DNA of 64,000 nt, from positions 33,484,501-33,548,500 of the forward strand of contig NC_079879.1 of NCBI RefSeq assembly GCF_029227915.1. The letters run 5' to 3'. Positions 37,331-50,245 of this stretch are shown here, piece after piece (position 1 is the first letter of the stretch; each line of letters opens with the position of its first letter). The notes beneath the pieces are model-generated. The model was not told where the DNA came from, searched no databases, and was given only the letters and a program-made list of their open reading frames with translations. The position numbers were made by a program, and so were the translations under genes. The stretch comes from Hydractinia symbiolongicarpus (Eukaryota; Cnidaria; Hydrozoa; Anthoathecata; Hydractiniidae).

Positions 37331-38036
37331 TTTTTCGAAATTTGTATACCCGTTGCCTTCATGTTATAGCTCTTGAAACGCTGATCAAGAAAATGTATAA
37401 GATCATGCGCTTTTGATTAACGGTTACGGAAATATTGTGGTTTAAAGGTTTTTTGATGACGTCATAAACCCGTTTATCCCGAAACGGATTTGGAGACCCG
37501 GGTTTGGAAAATTACCCAAATTGGTCCTAGGTGCTCCCTAGTTACCCCACGCGGTGAAAAATCATAAAATTGTTCTGTAATGTACCAAACTTTAACGTTT
37601 AAATAGTATTGACGCGTGGGTAACTAGGGACCACTTGGGACCAATTTGGGTAAGTTTCCTAAACCTAGGCCCCAAATCCGTTTCAGAATGGACCGGTTGA
37701 TGACGTCATCCAAAAACCTTCAAACTCTAATATCTCTGCAACCGTTTGTCAAAAGTACATGATCCTATACATTTTCTTGATCAGCGTTTCAAGATCTATA
37801 CGACGAAGGCAACAGGTATATAGATTTCTAAAAAAAATGTTTTGTGTTTTCACGGGCCTTTGCTGACGTCAGCACAATTTTTAAACCCTGATATCTGCTT
37901 TTGCGTTCCTCGAAAACATATCATCCTATACATTATTTTAATCAGCGTTTCAACCTCTACACATTACAATAAAAGAATAAATAAATCTATCTAATTGTTT
38001 GGGATCTTCACAAACACACACAATCTCTGTATTATT
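37331..38036. repeat. Helitron-related sequence with large inverted duplication
   Basis: The same internal blocks as the Helitron at 8.9 kb appear twice in opposite orientation (about 37345-37560 and 37612-37825), giving arms of roughly 215 bp around a 50-bp centre. The right end (near 38.03 kb) carries the reverse complement of part of the Helitron 5' end (ACACACAATCTCTGTATTAT). It is a rearranged or head-to-head copy. Confidence 0.7.
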
Positions 38037-38208
38037 ATAAAAGTTATATTTAAGCCCTTTTTCAACCAGTAATTTTTAGGTTTTTTTCCACGGTAACTCA
38101 ACCGCCTCGCACTTCGCGCCTTTCTCCCATAACTGCTACGAACGCATAATCCATAATGCTAGCCCAGCTCCATGCGGGTTTCGTTAATCTCAGTTTTGTC
38201 TGGAGAAG

Positions 38209-41200
38209 ATGTATTCGTTCTTGCTAATTTCTTTTTCTATTTTCGTCCTAAGTAACTGTATCAAGGATGAAGAATCTTGCAGAACTTACGCTGAAGGCCA
38301 AGTATATCCTAATGAACGTAAACTAGGTCTGGAACATGCACTTCATTGGAGTAAAGCTCAAAGTAAGTCCTTTGCTGTGTAGCTAAATCAGCTTTTTGAT
38401 AGATTTTTTGAAATACCTCGCAGTTTAAAACTAGCTAACTAGCTATATGTTTTGTTAAAATTTACATAGAAGCATAAGGATTATTAAACATAAAGCCGGT
38501 TAAGGTAACAACAATGACTTTGAAAGGTTTTTTGAAGTATTAGCTTTCAAAACGATTGGATGTTTTTACTTTCTACGATCCAGATAGTAATTTTTTTTCT
38601 CCCATGTTTGCCTACCTAGCTAGCTAGCTGGTGAGCTGACTCTATTTTTAGACTGCAATTTTTGACATTTGGAATACAGTCAGGGTAGCTAGCTATTATG
38701 GATTTTCGAAGCCTGGTTGTGCAAGTTGAACTTTGAACCCTATATGCTGTAGTAGAAAACTCTCGTAAAACACACAAAAAGAAACAAGTTTTGTATACAC
38801 TCTTAGCGTGTTTAGGTCTTCGTAATGTTTCTACCTAAGTAACAGGGGATAACACCAGACAACATTTATTTAAGCGTATTGCTTTGATCTAGTAATGAAT
38901 TATAAATAGCAATTAAATACACATGGTTGGACGTAGGGATACTGAGTTTGTTTTATTATTTTTGACTTAATACATTTAAAATTTAACGCTAAAGTGGATA
39001 TTTAATCAACTTTAAACATACTTTTACGATCGAATTATGCCTCTTACAACGTATGAGGATTTTTTAGAACTTATTGTGAGGCAGCTGACTCACTTATTGT
39101 GGACTGAGTAATAGTTGAGTTAATCGCCAGAGCTTTTTCTGCAATGGAAATTATGTCTATAATTTAAACAAGCTTCACAGAGTAATTTATTTATTTATCA
39201 TAAATATTTACACTTTAGTAATAAATTACTGCCATAATTACATGTCCTGATAAAGAAACTGATAAAGACATACGTATATATAACAAAACATCATGTAAAA
39301 TATACATTGTGACTAAAACAAATAACATAGAAAGGAGTGTTTAAGTAGACAGATCAAGGGTCTAACATACACCGAGAAACAAAATTATAAAAATATCAAA
39401 ATAATAAAAATTATTTGCAATTAAAATGACTCATGACTCTATTCCTAAAATCTGCGACTGAACCTGACCGTATCTCTATGGGCAGTGTATTGAAGAATTT
39501 TACATCCATTATGAAGAAGCCAGATTATTTTGCGAGCTTAAGTTTCACTTTAGGAATAAATAACATTATAGAGTTTTGACAAGTATTTTGACAATGGATT
39601 ATAACTCTCTAGATCTTTACAAATATTACAACCTAAATATTTCTTTACAAATCCAAAAACAAAGTTCAAGTCCAAATCCAGTAAGGTATTTCCAAAATCA
39701 AAAATTCGTGGCGCCGTAGATTAGTGGTTATAGCTCTCGTACTATGTGCGGGAGACCGGGGTTAGATTCCTCTTGACGGCGATTCAACATGGGCGAGTGA
39801 ATGTTACCATAGCCCCGGGTTAACCCAAGCCATGTGAGGGAAATTGGGAAGATGGCACACTGTGTGGGCCGTTGGATGTTGCCGGGAGTTGTCTAGTAGA
39901 GCGCGGGCTCTAATTGGGTCTGCGTAGCTCAAAATGAGCATTAAATACTCTAGGACTCTCCATCTACGCCATGGCCCCTCCTGGAAATAATAGACAGGGT
40001 ATATCCCTCGATATTTGTGAGGCTAGCCATGTAAAATATGCACATCTATCTATCTATCTAAAATTTCTCTCTAAAGTAAAGTATAATCCAAGTTTAAAAT
40101 CCAATGTCAATATCTTTATAATGCACAAAGCAGCTACACAATTTTAAATATCCAAATATAAATTGAAAAATACCTTTAATTAAGCATTAATTACTAATTA
40201 CAGCCTTATAGCTAGCTACCATACAGTGTCCTAAAAGCATTTTTGGGAGACCTCTAGCTAGCTAGCTAGTTTAAAGGCTTTTAGGATATATTAAGTTGCC
40301 TTTATTGTACAAAAAGAAATTAAAAGTACAAATCTAATAAAAGTATTTTTCAAAATATATCATAAAATTGTATCACAAAGATAAAAACAGATAACAAAAA
40401 TCAAAACTATCCTGCCGCCAGCAGTTCCGCAAGGCAAATGACTGAATAAACATGAAGTCCAAAGTTCAACTTGCACCACTGAGTTACGCAAATTCATAAT
40501 GGCGCATAATCTCCGAAATGGTCTATTTAGGCGACGGTAGGCTAATTAGGGCATACCACCTATTGAGGTGACTCATTGTAGCCTAGTTAGGCCATATGTA
40601 ACCTAGTTAAGACATTACAATATTTAATGGCTTTTCACACATTCCTAGCTAAGAAAAAATCGCAAAAAATCTTTGTTCAGAATGGATAGTCTACGCGACC
40701 ATGATTCCAAAATTGTCACTCGTGCCTTGATATGTTCGCGTGCAAGTAAGAATTATGTTAAAATAAGTTATATAACCTAATTAGGTTAAGTGTCGCCTAT
40801 TTAGGTGAACACTGCCACGCTTTCGTCAGCCATATTTATTTTTTCCCTGCGGCTGAAATCCATTATTTAAAACAACAAATAGTGCCACACAAGGTTTGGG
40901 CCATAAGTTACCAATGCGCGATGCAAATAAGACGATAATTGGTCAAAATTATCTGCAAAGTGGACAGATTCACATAAATATTGTATTGCGAAACGCAATG
41001 ATTTCGACGTATTTACAACAGAAAGTTTGTGTTCGCCTAGTTAGACTACGAGTAGCCTAATTAAACTACATCACGTGGCCTAACTAAACGACTCGCCTAA
41101 GTAGGTCATGCCGCCTAATTAGGTGTTTAACCTGACTGGAATATATATGCGAGTTCACAGTATCAGGTACGCCACCATCAAAAATATGTTGTGTTCTCGT

Positions 41201-44200
41201 CCTGAAGACCCTGCAGAAATGAGTCGATCGGGCGTATTTTTTTCCAGGATTTTCAGATCAGAGCAAACAAATTCGTTCCCAGGGCCAAAACAGTATAGCG
41301 CCACTCGACATCGTTTGTAGACCATTCTTCGCCGTCCTGTAAACTGTCAGTAGCCACAGGAGTGCCCTAAAGGAATTAAGTTTTACGGAAATCTATTTTC
41401 GTGAGTTTTTCTTAATTTTGCATAAATTATTTCTGGCGAAAAAAAAAATTATTTTTAAAAAATATCTTGCGAAATTTTTTTCCGGTTCTTTTCCGACTTA
41501 CCGACTCAGGTTTTCATTACCAAAAGTGAGTCGGTCGGAGGACGCGAACACAACATGTTTTTGATGACGGCCTTAACCATTGTTTAAATGAATTTTTCTT
41601 TTGTTACAGCAAATTGAAAAAGGAAGTAACCTGTTATGGTTAAAAAGGCTCTGAATAAAAGTGAAATAATTTTTTTGTAAAGTATTTTGAAAAGAAAAGT
41701 TAAAAATCCTTCACATATGTTTTAGGAGGTAGGGTTACTGGCAATAGAATACTAAATTTCCATGCCATGAGACTGATTATTTCTTCAGAAAGTAAGAAAT
41801 ATTCATAAAGCTCATGGTCAAAGCCTTATTAAATTTACTCGGATCAATTCCTTTTTTAAATACAGAAAATGAGCGAAAAACTTAAACTGTGAAGAGGTTT
41901 ATTGAGAAATGGAGGGACAAAAAAAAATTTCAAATTACAGCATATACCGTCTGACCAGTCTAGTAACGATCAGGCAACTTTGCTTGCCACATAACTTGCC
42001 AGTGAACAAGGTGGGGGTTTGCGCAGGGTAAAACGGGAAAAGAATTAACTAAACTGTCCTATTTCCGTGATTTGCAGTATATATATAATAGCATATACTG
42101 ACCAAATTACGTGAACGTCTTAATTCCGTGATTTCACCTTTTTCAGTAACTTTCTCTTTTTACTGGCAACAATGAATGGCTATGACATGATATCCAGAAC
42201 CTTACGTCTGTGATGTACCATATTACCATTTTTACTGGCATGAAACTTGTGCACTTTATAGAACAGACAGTCTAAACATGGCTGGGGTAGGTTATAGATT
42301 ACATGTCATTTTATTCTATGTAGGCCTTTTTAAATGTTTACATTTTTCGCCGTATGCCCTTTTGACTTTAACAATTGCGTGGCAGGCAAAAAATTGCAAG
42401 TGCTAGGTGAAGTAAGGTCCTTTTCGGTCAGTTTCTTTGAACGAAATTATCATTACGACTTTATATGAATATATATATGTCAATCCAAAGTTATTCATCT
42501 ATACACTTGATTATAGTTTAAAGCCTCAAATATGTTTCCATAGAAATAAATGAGCTAAAAAAGACCTTTCTTCAGCAAGCTCCCAAATCTTTCTGCCTGC
42601 CTCACAGTTGGTAGAGCCAGAAGGGCGTTACTGCAAAAATGTGAACATTCAAAAAGGTTTATTGGTATCTCTGTAATCATTCATTAAATACCAAATATAT
42701 AAACCTATATTATTATGAAACTAGACAGGCTGGAGAATATTTTAAAGAAAAATGTTTTAATACCACATTTGCTCTCCTCCATAGATCCCCTGTGGTAATT
42801 CACTTCGCCAAGTTTTCTTAATGTCACGTCTGTTTTTTGAGCATCAGAATAAGGTATATACATGGCAATTTTCTAAGCAGCTACTAGCTCCATCTGAGGC
42901 AAGTTGCCAAGTATGGCAACCATTTTAATCATAAAATAGACTTTAGAAATAATTCTAGTGGATCACATTGGAAAGAACACATCAGAGAATTAAGTCGTTA
43001 TGCTCGTAGTGTCCTAACTGCATTTATTATTGTGCTTTAATTTGAAAATTACAGCCGTGAATGCCAAGGATCGCGCAAAATCTCTAATTAAACAAGCCTC
43101 AAAAGTTATCACCAAATATTTGTATGATGTCGTGCTGGATAGTTGAACTTGCAATTTTTTAGTTTTTACCAACTGACCCCATATTTCTGCACTCGTGTAA
43201 TTTATAGACTTTTAAGAATATATATAAGTTTGAAAATGCATTGGAATTGTTTTTCCTCAGGTATTATCTTCTCTGTATAATATAAGAGCAGACTTTACCA
43301 ATTTTAGCATCATCATGTTTTTTTTAATTTGATATTTTTGATCGTTGTGGTAAAAATGGTGTCCCACCCAAATTGGAACCCTTTCAGTATAACATTGTAT
43401 ATGAAAGGTACCTCATGATAATATGAACAATTTCACTCTTTTGAATGAAAAAGGGCTAGATCTTGAATTGTTTTACTGTTGTCAAGGTGTTCGATTTTTA
43501 AGTCTTCGTTTAATCTGGTTTTATGTTCTTTTTTCTTTTACATCTATCTAGTTTCGAAGCCAGCTCCACTATGGGAAGGGCAAGCTGTTGTTGATGGTGC
43601 GTTCAAAGATTTAAAGTTGAGTGACTACAAAGGTAAGTTTAAAGAAAGTTGATCTAAAAAAAAGTTGCTGGTATAAAACCACAGTCAGTCAAACAAGATG
43701 TTCACTGGAACTGAAAATAAATAAAACAATTTTTTTTCTTGCATATTATCTTAATCAAATAATCTAATACCGTGGAAATGAAAAAAGTTGTGGTATTATC
43801 AACAAACATTTCTAGATCAACACAAATTCATTGTAAAAAGTTTACCAACCACAACTCACGTCATTCACATTGTCAAAGTGTGTGTTTATTAGTGTTGTGT
43901 GACGTGATACCTGTCTTCTTTTGTAACAGCGTGTAAAGTATGTTAGCTAGTAAACACTGATTTTTGCAAGCTTTTTTTACGCTTAAGATTCTATATTCTC
44001 TTTTTAACACTAAAGTTGTAATTCTACTCTTCATTCTTCCTTTAGGAAAATATTTGGTGTTCTTTTTTTATCCCTTGGATTTGTAAGTGTTTTAACTTTA
44101 GTCTGACGAGCAAGCAGTGTATATATGTTTGTAAGTTATGTGTCTGTTTTTATTCAGTTTTCTTCTTCTCTTAGCACATTTGTGTGTCCCACTGAAATAA

Positions 44201-46394
44201 TTGCATTCAGTGATCGAATTGATGAATTTAAGAAGTTGAACACAGAAGTTGTTGCTGTTTCTGTCGATTCAGTGTTCACACATTTGGCTTGGTAAGAACC
44301 TTAAATTTTTTTGATCATTATGTTTTAAAAAAATAGGCAAAATACCTATTTTGTATACTACAATAAGGTACAAAAGCTTCAAGATTGTAATATTTTTCAG
44401 AAATACTTGCATTCCAGTGGTGTGTTTAGTGGCATTTTGATACTCATACACTGGTATTGGCGCCCCAACTCAGATACCTAAAAAATAAACTTTAAATTTA
44501 ATATGATCTTACTCTCCCTTGTGTTTATAAGACAAAAGAAGCATGAATAAGCTAACATGTTTTTGCGAGGTTTTGGTGGTACTAAGTGTTAAAATAACAT
44601 CGCTCAATCGCTTTCTCGTAGATTCTATGCAACCGTGTGTAGATTAATTGAATATTCTGCATATTGACGTTTAATAGGCGATATCAACGTAATGGAACAG
44701 TACATGTTCACTCTAGCATCTTTGAAATAGAAAGTTTTATCATAAATTATTCGTCACAGTTCATTTGTTTCTTCTTTTAAAAATTTCGGTAGTGACAATG
44801 ACTAGTATTGATGCTTAGGATCAACACACCGCGTAAACAAGGTGGACTGGGAAAGATGAGAATACCATTGTTGGCAGACTTGACGAAACAGATTTCGAAA
44901 GACTATGGTGTCTTGCTGGAAGATGCTGGTCACACATTAAGGTTTGTAGTGGAAATCAAAAGTCGTCCTCTTTCCAAGTGGTGTGCATTTTTGTTTAATT
45001 GTTTAATTAAATGTGTTGTTTATAATTTCACTTGCGTTCTCTTAAAAGCTTTTCATTGCTTCTTTTGTTTTACTTTGTTGTCTGCTTGATTACCTTTTTT
45101 ACTTACGATGGAGTTAATCGAGACGTGTTGCATTGTGTGCCTTTTATACTTTACTCTTGAATTTTTTAAAAATGACCTGCCAAACCTCAAAAGGCAAAAA
45201 CTTGTCAATCTTTCTCTTAATTAACTCTGCTTGGAATTTTTGGAGGCATAAATCCATCTCTTCAAAATTTTCAGTATATAAATCTGCAAAATTTTGTTTG
45301 AAAAAAGAAATGGAAATAGACGTCTATTTGATGGCGTACACCAAAAGAGATTTCTGAACACTTACTATTTTTTCTTCAATTCTGAGAGAGCATTTGTATC
45401 AATTTGTGTGTTTTGGTTTTGTTTAGAGGATTGTTTATCATTGATGATAAAGGAATTTTGAGACAGATTACAATGAACGACTTACCGGTAATTCATATTT
45501 GCTTACTTATAACTAATTTATACAATTTTCGCGCAAGTTTTCGTCCAGGTGCGAGGCTAAGTTCGCCCTTCCCCGACCCACTTTCTACACCACTATCCAA
45601 GAATTTGACGTTGAAAAGTATTTTTGCACTAGGTTGGTCGATCAGTAGATGAAACACTTAGATTAGTGCAAGCATTTCAGTATACAGACAAACATGGAGA
45701 AGGTATTTATTTGTTTTTTGTACAGCACTATACCATTTTCTTGCAAATAATTCTGATGCCCATGTACCAAAAATCTTACTCTTGACAGTAATCGTCGAAT
45801 CATAACCTTGTATATCTCAGTCAGATTGATTGGTTGTTTTGTTTATAAGTCATGTTAAAATGTATACGTGATTCTTTTTAGTTTGTCCAGCAGGGTGGAA
45901 ACCTGGAGCAGATACGGTACGTATGTCAACTAACTTTAAATTTACCTGCGTTTGTGTATGCCTGTTTCTCCTGGAAATAGATCCTTCCCGAATTTGTTCA
46001 CGCATTCGGTGGAAATGTGTGTTTAGTTTCGTTTGCATTCGTGGTGGTTGTGGTGGTGAATACACCGTCTACAAGTGTATTGATAAATTTAAAAGGGTAA
46101 TCTTAAGGTAATTTGAGTTGTTCTCACAGCTTCTCAAAGCGTTTTCTGATGATAAACTATTATGAAGGTGGAACCTCCCCTTGGACATTTTTAAAAACAA
46201 CGTACAAAAAACACAAGATTTTTATGTTCACATTTTTGATAAAATTGATTAAAATGACCTACTTCCAACTCGTTTATTAAATGATTTATTTTTTCTTTGA
46301 GGTTTGTAATTATTTATTTATTTATATATTATAGATTGTCCCTGATCCTAAAAAAAAATTGAATTACTTTAATAAAGTGAAAGAAGAAATGTAA
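38209..46394 (+). CDS. PRDX4: Peroxiredoxin-4 (typical 2-Cys, secretory pathway)
   Basis: PRDX4 reduces hydrogen peroxide in the ER and passes oxidising equivalents to protein disulfide isomerases. Nine exons: 38209-38362, 43552-43632, 44046-44082, 44175-44291, 44819-44941, 45427-45487, 45633-45702, 45882-45916, 46335-46394; 738 nt, 245 residues. The first exon encodes a hydrophobic signal peptide ([17 protein letters not shown]) and a PRDX4-type N-terminal extension with an extra cysteine ([14 protein letters not shown]). The peroxidatic cysteine is in DFTFVCPTE and the resolving one in GEVCPAGW. The GGLG and C-terminal YF motifs that make 2-Cys enzymes sensitive to over-oxidation are both present. 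An AATAAA starts immediately after the stop (46395). The 5.2 kb first intron holds repeats but no other gene I can see. Confidence 0.96.
39708..40060 (+). repeat. SINE copy F, full length, (ATCT)n tail
   Basis: The best copy of the family: A-box-like TAGATTAGTGG, B-box-like GGGTTAGATTCC, full body, and a simple ATCT tail. It lies in PRDX4 intron 1. Confidence 0.85.
40515..41130. repeat. Segment with about 12 CCTAATTAGG-like palindromes
   Basis: Variants of the 10-mer CCTAATTAGG (CCTAGTTAGG, CCTATTTAGG, CCTAAGTAGG and others) occur in three clusters, at 40527-40620, 40775-40812 and 41034-41125. They are almost absent elsewhere in the window. They resemble subterminal binding sites of a small transposon, but no clear TIR or target duplication was seen. 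Confidence 0.6.
41131..43551. other. Remainder of PRDX4 intron 1, nothing recognised
   Basis: AT-rich sequence with small open frames only, no exon-like segment with conserved protein and no repeat shared with the rest of the window. Confidence 0.4.
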
Positions 46395-47097
46395 AATAAA
46401 TGTTTTTATCGAATTATAATTTCATTTATAACGAAATGGTGTAATTATTTCAACTCACTATTTCTGGACACGTCTTAAACGTCTACATTTTGCGCAAATT
46501 TTATCTTAACGAGAGCGAAAAACATTTTAAAAAGGATTTTGAATTCGCGAATCCTGAATTAAAAAACATTTAAAGTTTTCCAAATTAATTTTCTTCTGGT
46601 GCAGTGTTCGCTCTCAATGTGCTTCGGTACAAAATCCGTCGAACCATGTTAGAGATTACAAACGCGTGAATCCATACGAGCTTTTGGTATGGGAGTAGTC
46701 TTTACTGAGAACAAAGTAAAGTTTTACACCGCAGTGAAAAGTGCAACTAAATAATGTTTTACTTCAGGATATGGTTTCGGGGTAGCCCATAAAGTGCCTA
46801 CTTTTATACTCGTCATTCAGATGACCGTTTCAGATGACCGTGCACCGATTTATAATTAAAAAAAAAAAGAAAGTGTAATGTTACTCGAAGTAAGTGCACC
46901 TCGTCCAAGATGATTTGGATGATGGCTGACGTAACACGCAAAAATATTTAATGTTGTTAAAAAGTAGTATACCAAGTTGGTTCATGGAGATAAGCTGATA
47001 TTTTATTTAGAGGGACTTTGATCCTTTTCGCCAGTTTTCCTACTTGAAATATAAAATAACTTTTTAGTGGATCATTCTTTCTCCTCTTTTTCTATAT

Positions 47098-47360
47098 CTG
47101 GGTTTGGAAGAAACGGGTTGATGACGTTAACAAAAAACATTTAAATTACAATATTTTCGCAACCGTCAAAAGTACACGATCCTACACATTTTTTTTTATT
47201 AACGTGTCAAAATCAATACGATGAATGCAACATGTATAAGCATTTCTTAAATAAAAAATTTATACTTGTGGTGACACTTTGCTGACATCATGGAAATTCA
47301 AGTGACGATTCTCTTTTCCATTGTTCTCTTGTGGATTTTTCCACGGGCCACACTGATTAG
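47098..47360 (+). mobile_element. Helitron 3' fragment
   Basis: It shares the CAAAAGTACACGATCCTACA block and the GTGGATTTTTCCACGGG hairpin with the 8.9 kb Helitron. It ends in ATTAG instead of CTAG, twenty bases before the Polinton begins. Confidence 0.7.
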
Positions 47361-47379
47361 TTTTTCAATAAACAAGTAC

Positions 47380-47600
47380 AGAATATAAAATGTACGTTCT
47401 AGCGCAGTCGCGTACGCGCACGCAGTCACAACAAATCCCTGAATATCCAGCACCATGCGGTACCATACCATGTTGAGTAGCGGGAATTCCCTAATAATCA
47501 ATGACATCATAAAATTATACAAAAAGGAGTGAAATTCTAGTGCAGGGGGGGATTCCCTGATATTCATCAAAAAATCAACGCATGCGAAGTAAAAAGGGGA
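47380..47600. repeat. Polinton left terminal inverted repeat
   Basis: Pairs with the right end in two conserved stretches: the outer one through TAGCGCAGTCGCG and ACCATGCGGTACCAT, and the inner one through TCATCAAAAAATCAACGCAT. Arms have diverged by substitutions and indels. The inner limit is approximate. Confidence 0.85.
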
Positions 47601-47667
47601 ATAACTGTGTTAGCATTTTTGACCGTTATGAAATCTTCCGACAAAGTAAAATTTTCTATAATAAAGA

Positions 47668-48078
47668 ATGAACACACATACCGTGAAACAATTACGTGAT
47701 ATTGCAAAAAGCCGTGGTTTAAACGGCTATTATAAGCTACGCAAGGCTGAATTGATTTCCTTATTGAATGTAGCACAATACGGCTCCAGACCACCAGTTA
47801 AACCAACGGAGGATGTACCGCAGTATGCTTGGAGGCCACCTAAAAGGCTTACAGTTAAACCAACGGAGGACGTACCACCGGTCAGAAATGCTGGACACCG
47901 AAATCCGGTAAGGCCCGTAACTATACTTGAGAAACAGGAGCTGTCGAAAAATCGTTCCATAGTAATTGATAGAATTATGGGATTTTATAATTGGCTTGTA
48001 GATGCTGTCCCCAAACCTATAAAAGAGGGTGTCAAGAGTACATATGCGACCATCAAACGCACGATTATGAATCTCTAA
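47668..48078 (+). CDS. Polinton protein with SAP-like N-terminus
   Basis: 136 codons. The first 35 residues (TVKQLRDIAKSRGLNGYYKL..) fit a SAP/Rho-N-type helix-extended-loop-helix, which often begins Polinton polymerase-associated proteins. A short repeat (VKPTEDVP) occurs twice in the middle, and the C-terminus is a basic amphipathic helix. It lies directly upstream of the polymerase remnant and may once have been its N-terminal part. It is one of the few unbroken frames in the element. Confidence 0.6.
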   Translation: MNTHTVKQLRDIAKSRGLNGYYKLRKAELISLLNVAQYGSRPPVKPTEDVPQYAWRPPKRLTVKPTEDVPPVRNAGHRNPVRPVTILEKQELSKNRSIVIDRIMGFYNWLVDAVPKPIKEGVKSTYATIKRTIMNL

Positions 48079-50245
48079 ATGGGACACCCAACACAAAACC
48101 TACACTACATGACGAGATGGAAAAAGAGGCTGAGGAAGACTATCTATATGAACAGCCAGAGCAAGATTTCATACCTCAAGAACATAAGCATGCCCATGGT
48201 AGGACATTCCGAAGTTTTCGCATTCCCGGATAGGAGGAGCAGACGTCGACGGGTATATAGGGATGTTAAGGCCCAGCGTGAAAACCTTGGTTGAAGGACA
48301 GGTGGAATATATGGGCTCAGCGAAGGTACGGATATTCCTATGGATCATGTAGAAGAAGAAGAAGACAAACCCGGAGGAGGCCAACGATGAGAAGTAATCC
48401 AGGGTAACGACGTAGATGACATGCTGGATAGGATCTTTTCTCAGGTTAAAACACATGCTGAAAATCCAGCACTACCCCAGAGTGGCTTTACAATCTCTCA
48501 AATCCTATACCTCGACGTAGACTTTCACAAATTGAGGCTAACGAGGGGTTCATCGTATATACAAGCACCTAAGTGGATAGCGTCAAAGAAGGCCATTACT
48601 AGCCCGAAAAATGATGATGAGGAGTGTTTCAAATGGGGCATCATTGCCTAGATCATGGGGAGATTAAAAGAGATCCACAAGGAATCACCAAGCTGAGACC
48701 CTACGTGGACCACTACAATTGGCAGGGTATAGAGTTCCCCACAAGCACCAAGACCATATGCAAGTTTGAAGAGAATAACCCGGGCATTGCGGTAAACGTC
48801 CTGTATGTGACGGGAAAGAAGATCAATATCCTGAGGCGATCATTGAGACCTCGAGAAACACGGCAAAAGTGCACTTCTGCCTGAACTGCCTGCAGGCTTT
48901 TCCCAAAATTGAATCGAGAGATAAGCACCGTGGCTACTGCAATGACCACGAGGCAGTCAATATCACAATGCCAACGGAAGCTTAAAAATGGCTATACCAT
49001 AGGGATGGACAACAGCAATTTAAGGTACCCTTTGCCATCTATGCAGACATCGAGAGCCTATTAGTCCCAGTGGAAGATGCAAGGGGTAAAAAGACTAAAA
49101 GGCAAGACAATAGAGATCAGGTTCATAGATTCCTGTCGATTTATGACATCATCGCTAGACAAATTGGCAAACAACCTCAACGATGAGCAGTGTAAAAATC
49201 TTCGTTCGTTTTTCAATGAGGATGACACGTTTCGGCTCATGCGCAGAAAAGGCGTCTATCCGTATGAGTACATGGATGGATGGCAGCGATTTGAGGAGGT
49301 GGAGTTACCTCCCAGAGAGGCGTTTTACAGTAAGCTAAACATGAATGGGATTAGTGATGAAGATTATCAACACGCAAAAAAGTAGGAATGCCATGACTCC
49401 AGAGGGTGATAGCGTCACCATGGGAGACTACCATTACATTTACCTGAAAACGGACGTACTGCTATTGTCCGACCGGTTTGAGATGTTCCGGGATGTGTGC
49501 TTGACGAACTACAAGCTTGATCCTGCACACTTTACAGTGCACCTGGCTTGGCTTGGAAGGCAGCACTGAAATTAACGGGGATCAGACTAAAACTCCTCCA
49601 AAAAAGGTATCCGAGGAGGCATTACGCAAGCTGTATACAGGTATGCCAAGGCAAATAACAAGTACATGGGAGACCAGTACGATCCGGAGATTGAATCATT
49701 CTACCTGCAGTTTCTGGATGCCAACAACCTATATGGGTGGGCGATGCGTCAAGATCTGCCCATGGATGGTTTCAAATGAGTATCAAACTTCGAGGCATTT
49801 ACAGAAAAGCGGATCGAGAAGCTCGTTGAGGACAATAGGCATGGTTATATACTGGAGGTTGATATCAACTACCAAGAGAGACTGCACGACAAACATAACG
49901 AGTTTCCGTTCCTACCCGAACGTGCTATGGTCCATAGAGTTGAGAAATTGGTACCAAATTTGGAGGATAAGCGTAGTGCATTTATTTGTTGTGCATTTAA
50001 GGGCATGAAATGAGGCTATAAAATATGGGCTTGAATTGAAGAAAGTACGCAAAGTCATCCGGTTTAATCAGAGAGCGTAGTTGAAGGGGTACATTGATCA
50101 CAACACGAGGCTGAAAACGGATGCCTAAAACGAGTTTGAGAAAGATTTTTACAAGCTGATGAATTTAAACGTGTTCGGGAAGACCATGGAAAATATACGC
50201 AATCACCACAACATCCAACTGGTCACAAACAAGGAAAAATATACC
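48079..50245 (+). pseudogene. Protein-primed DNA polymerase B (pPolB) remnant
   Basis: This replicative enzyme copies the transposon from a protein primer. Recognisable blocks in order: YNWQGIEFPTSTKTI, a YADIESL exonuclease-type block near 49040, CRFMTSSLDKLANNL, GVYPYEYMDGW, DANNLYGWAMRQDLPM and [11 protein letters not shown]. They lie in three different frames, with several in-frame stops. The region after the GKTMEN block, which should contain the YxDTDS catalytic motif, is replaced by unrelated Cys/His-repeat sequence. It is not functional. Confidence 0.85.

Noticed and set aside
39708-39780. Possible tRNA gene in PRDX4 intron 1
   Set aside because: Same SINE head, copy F.
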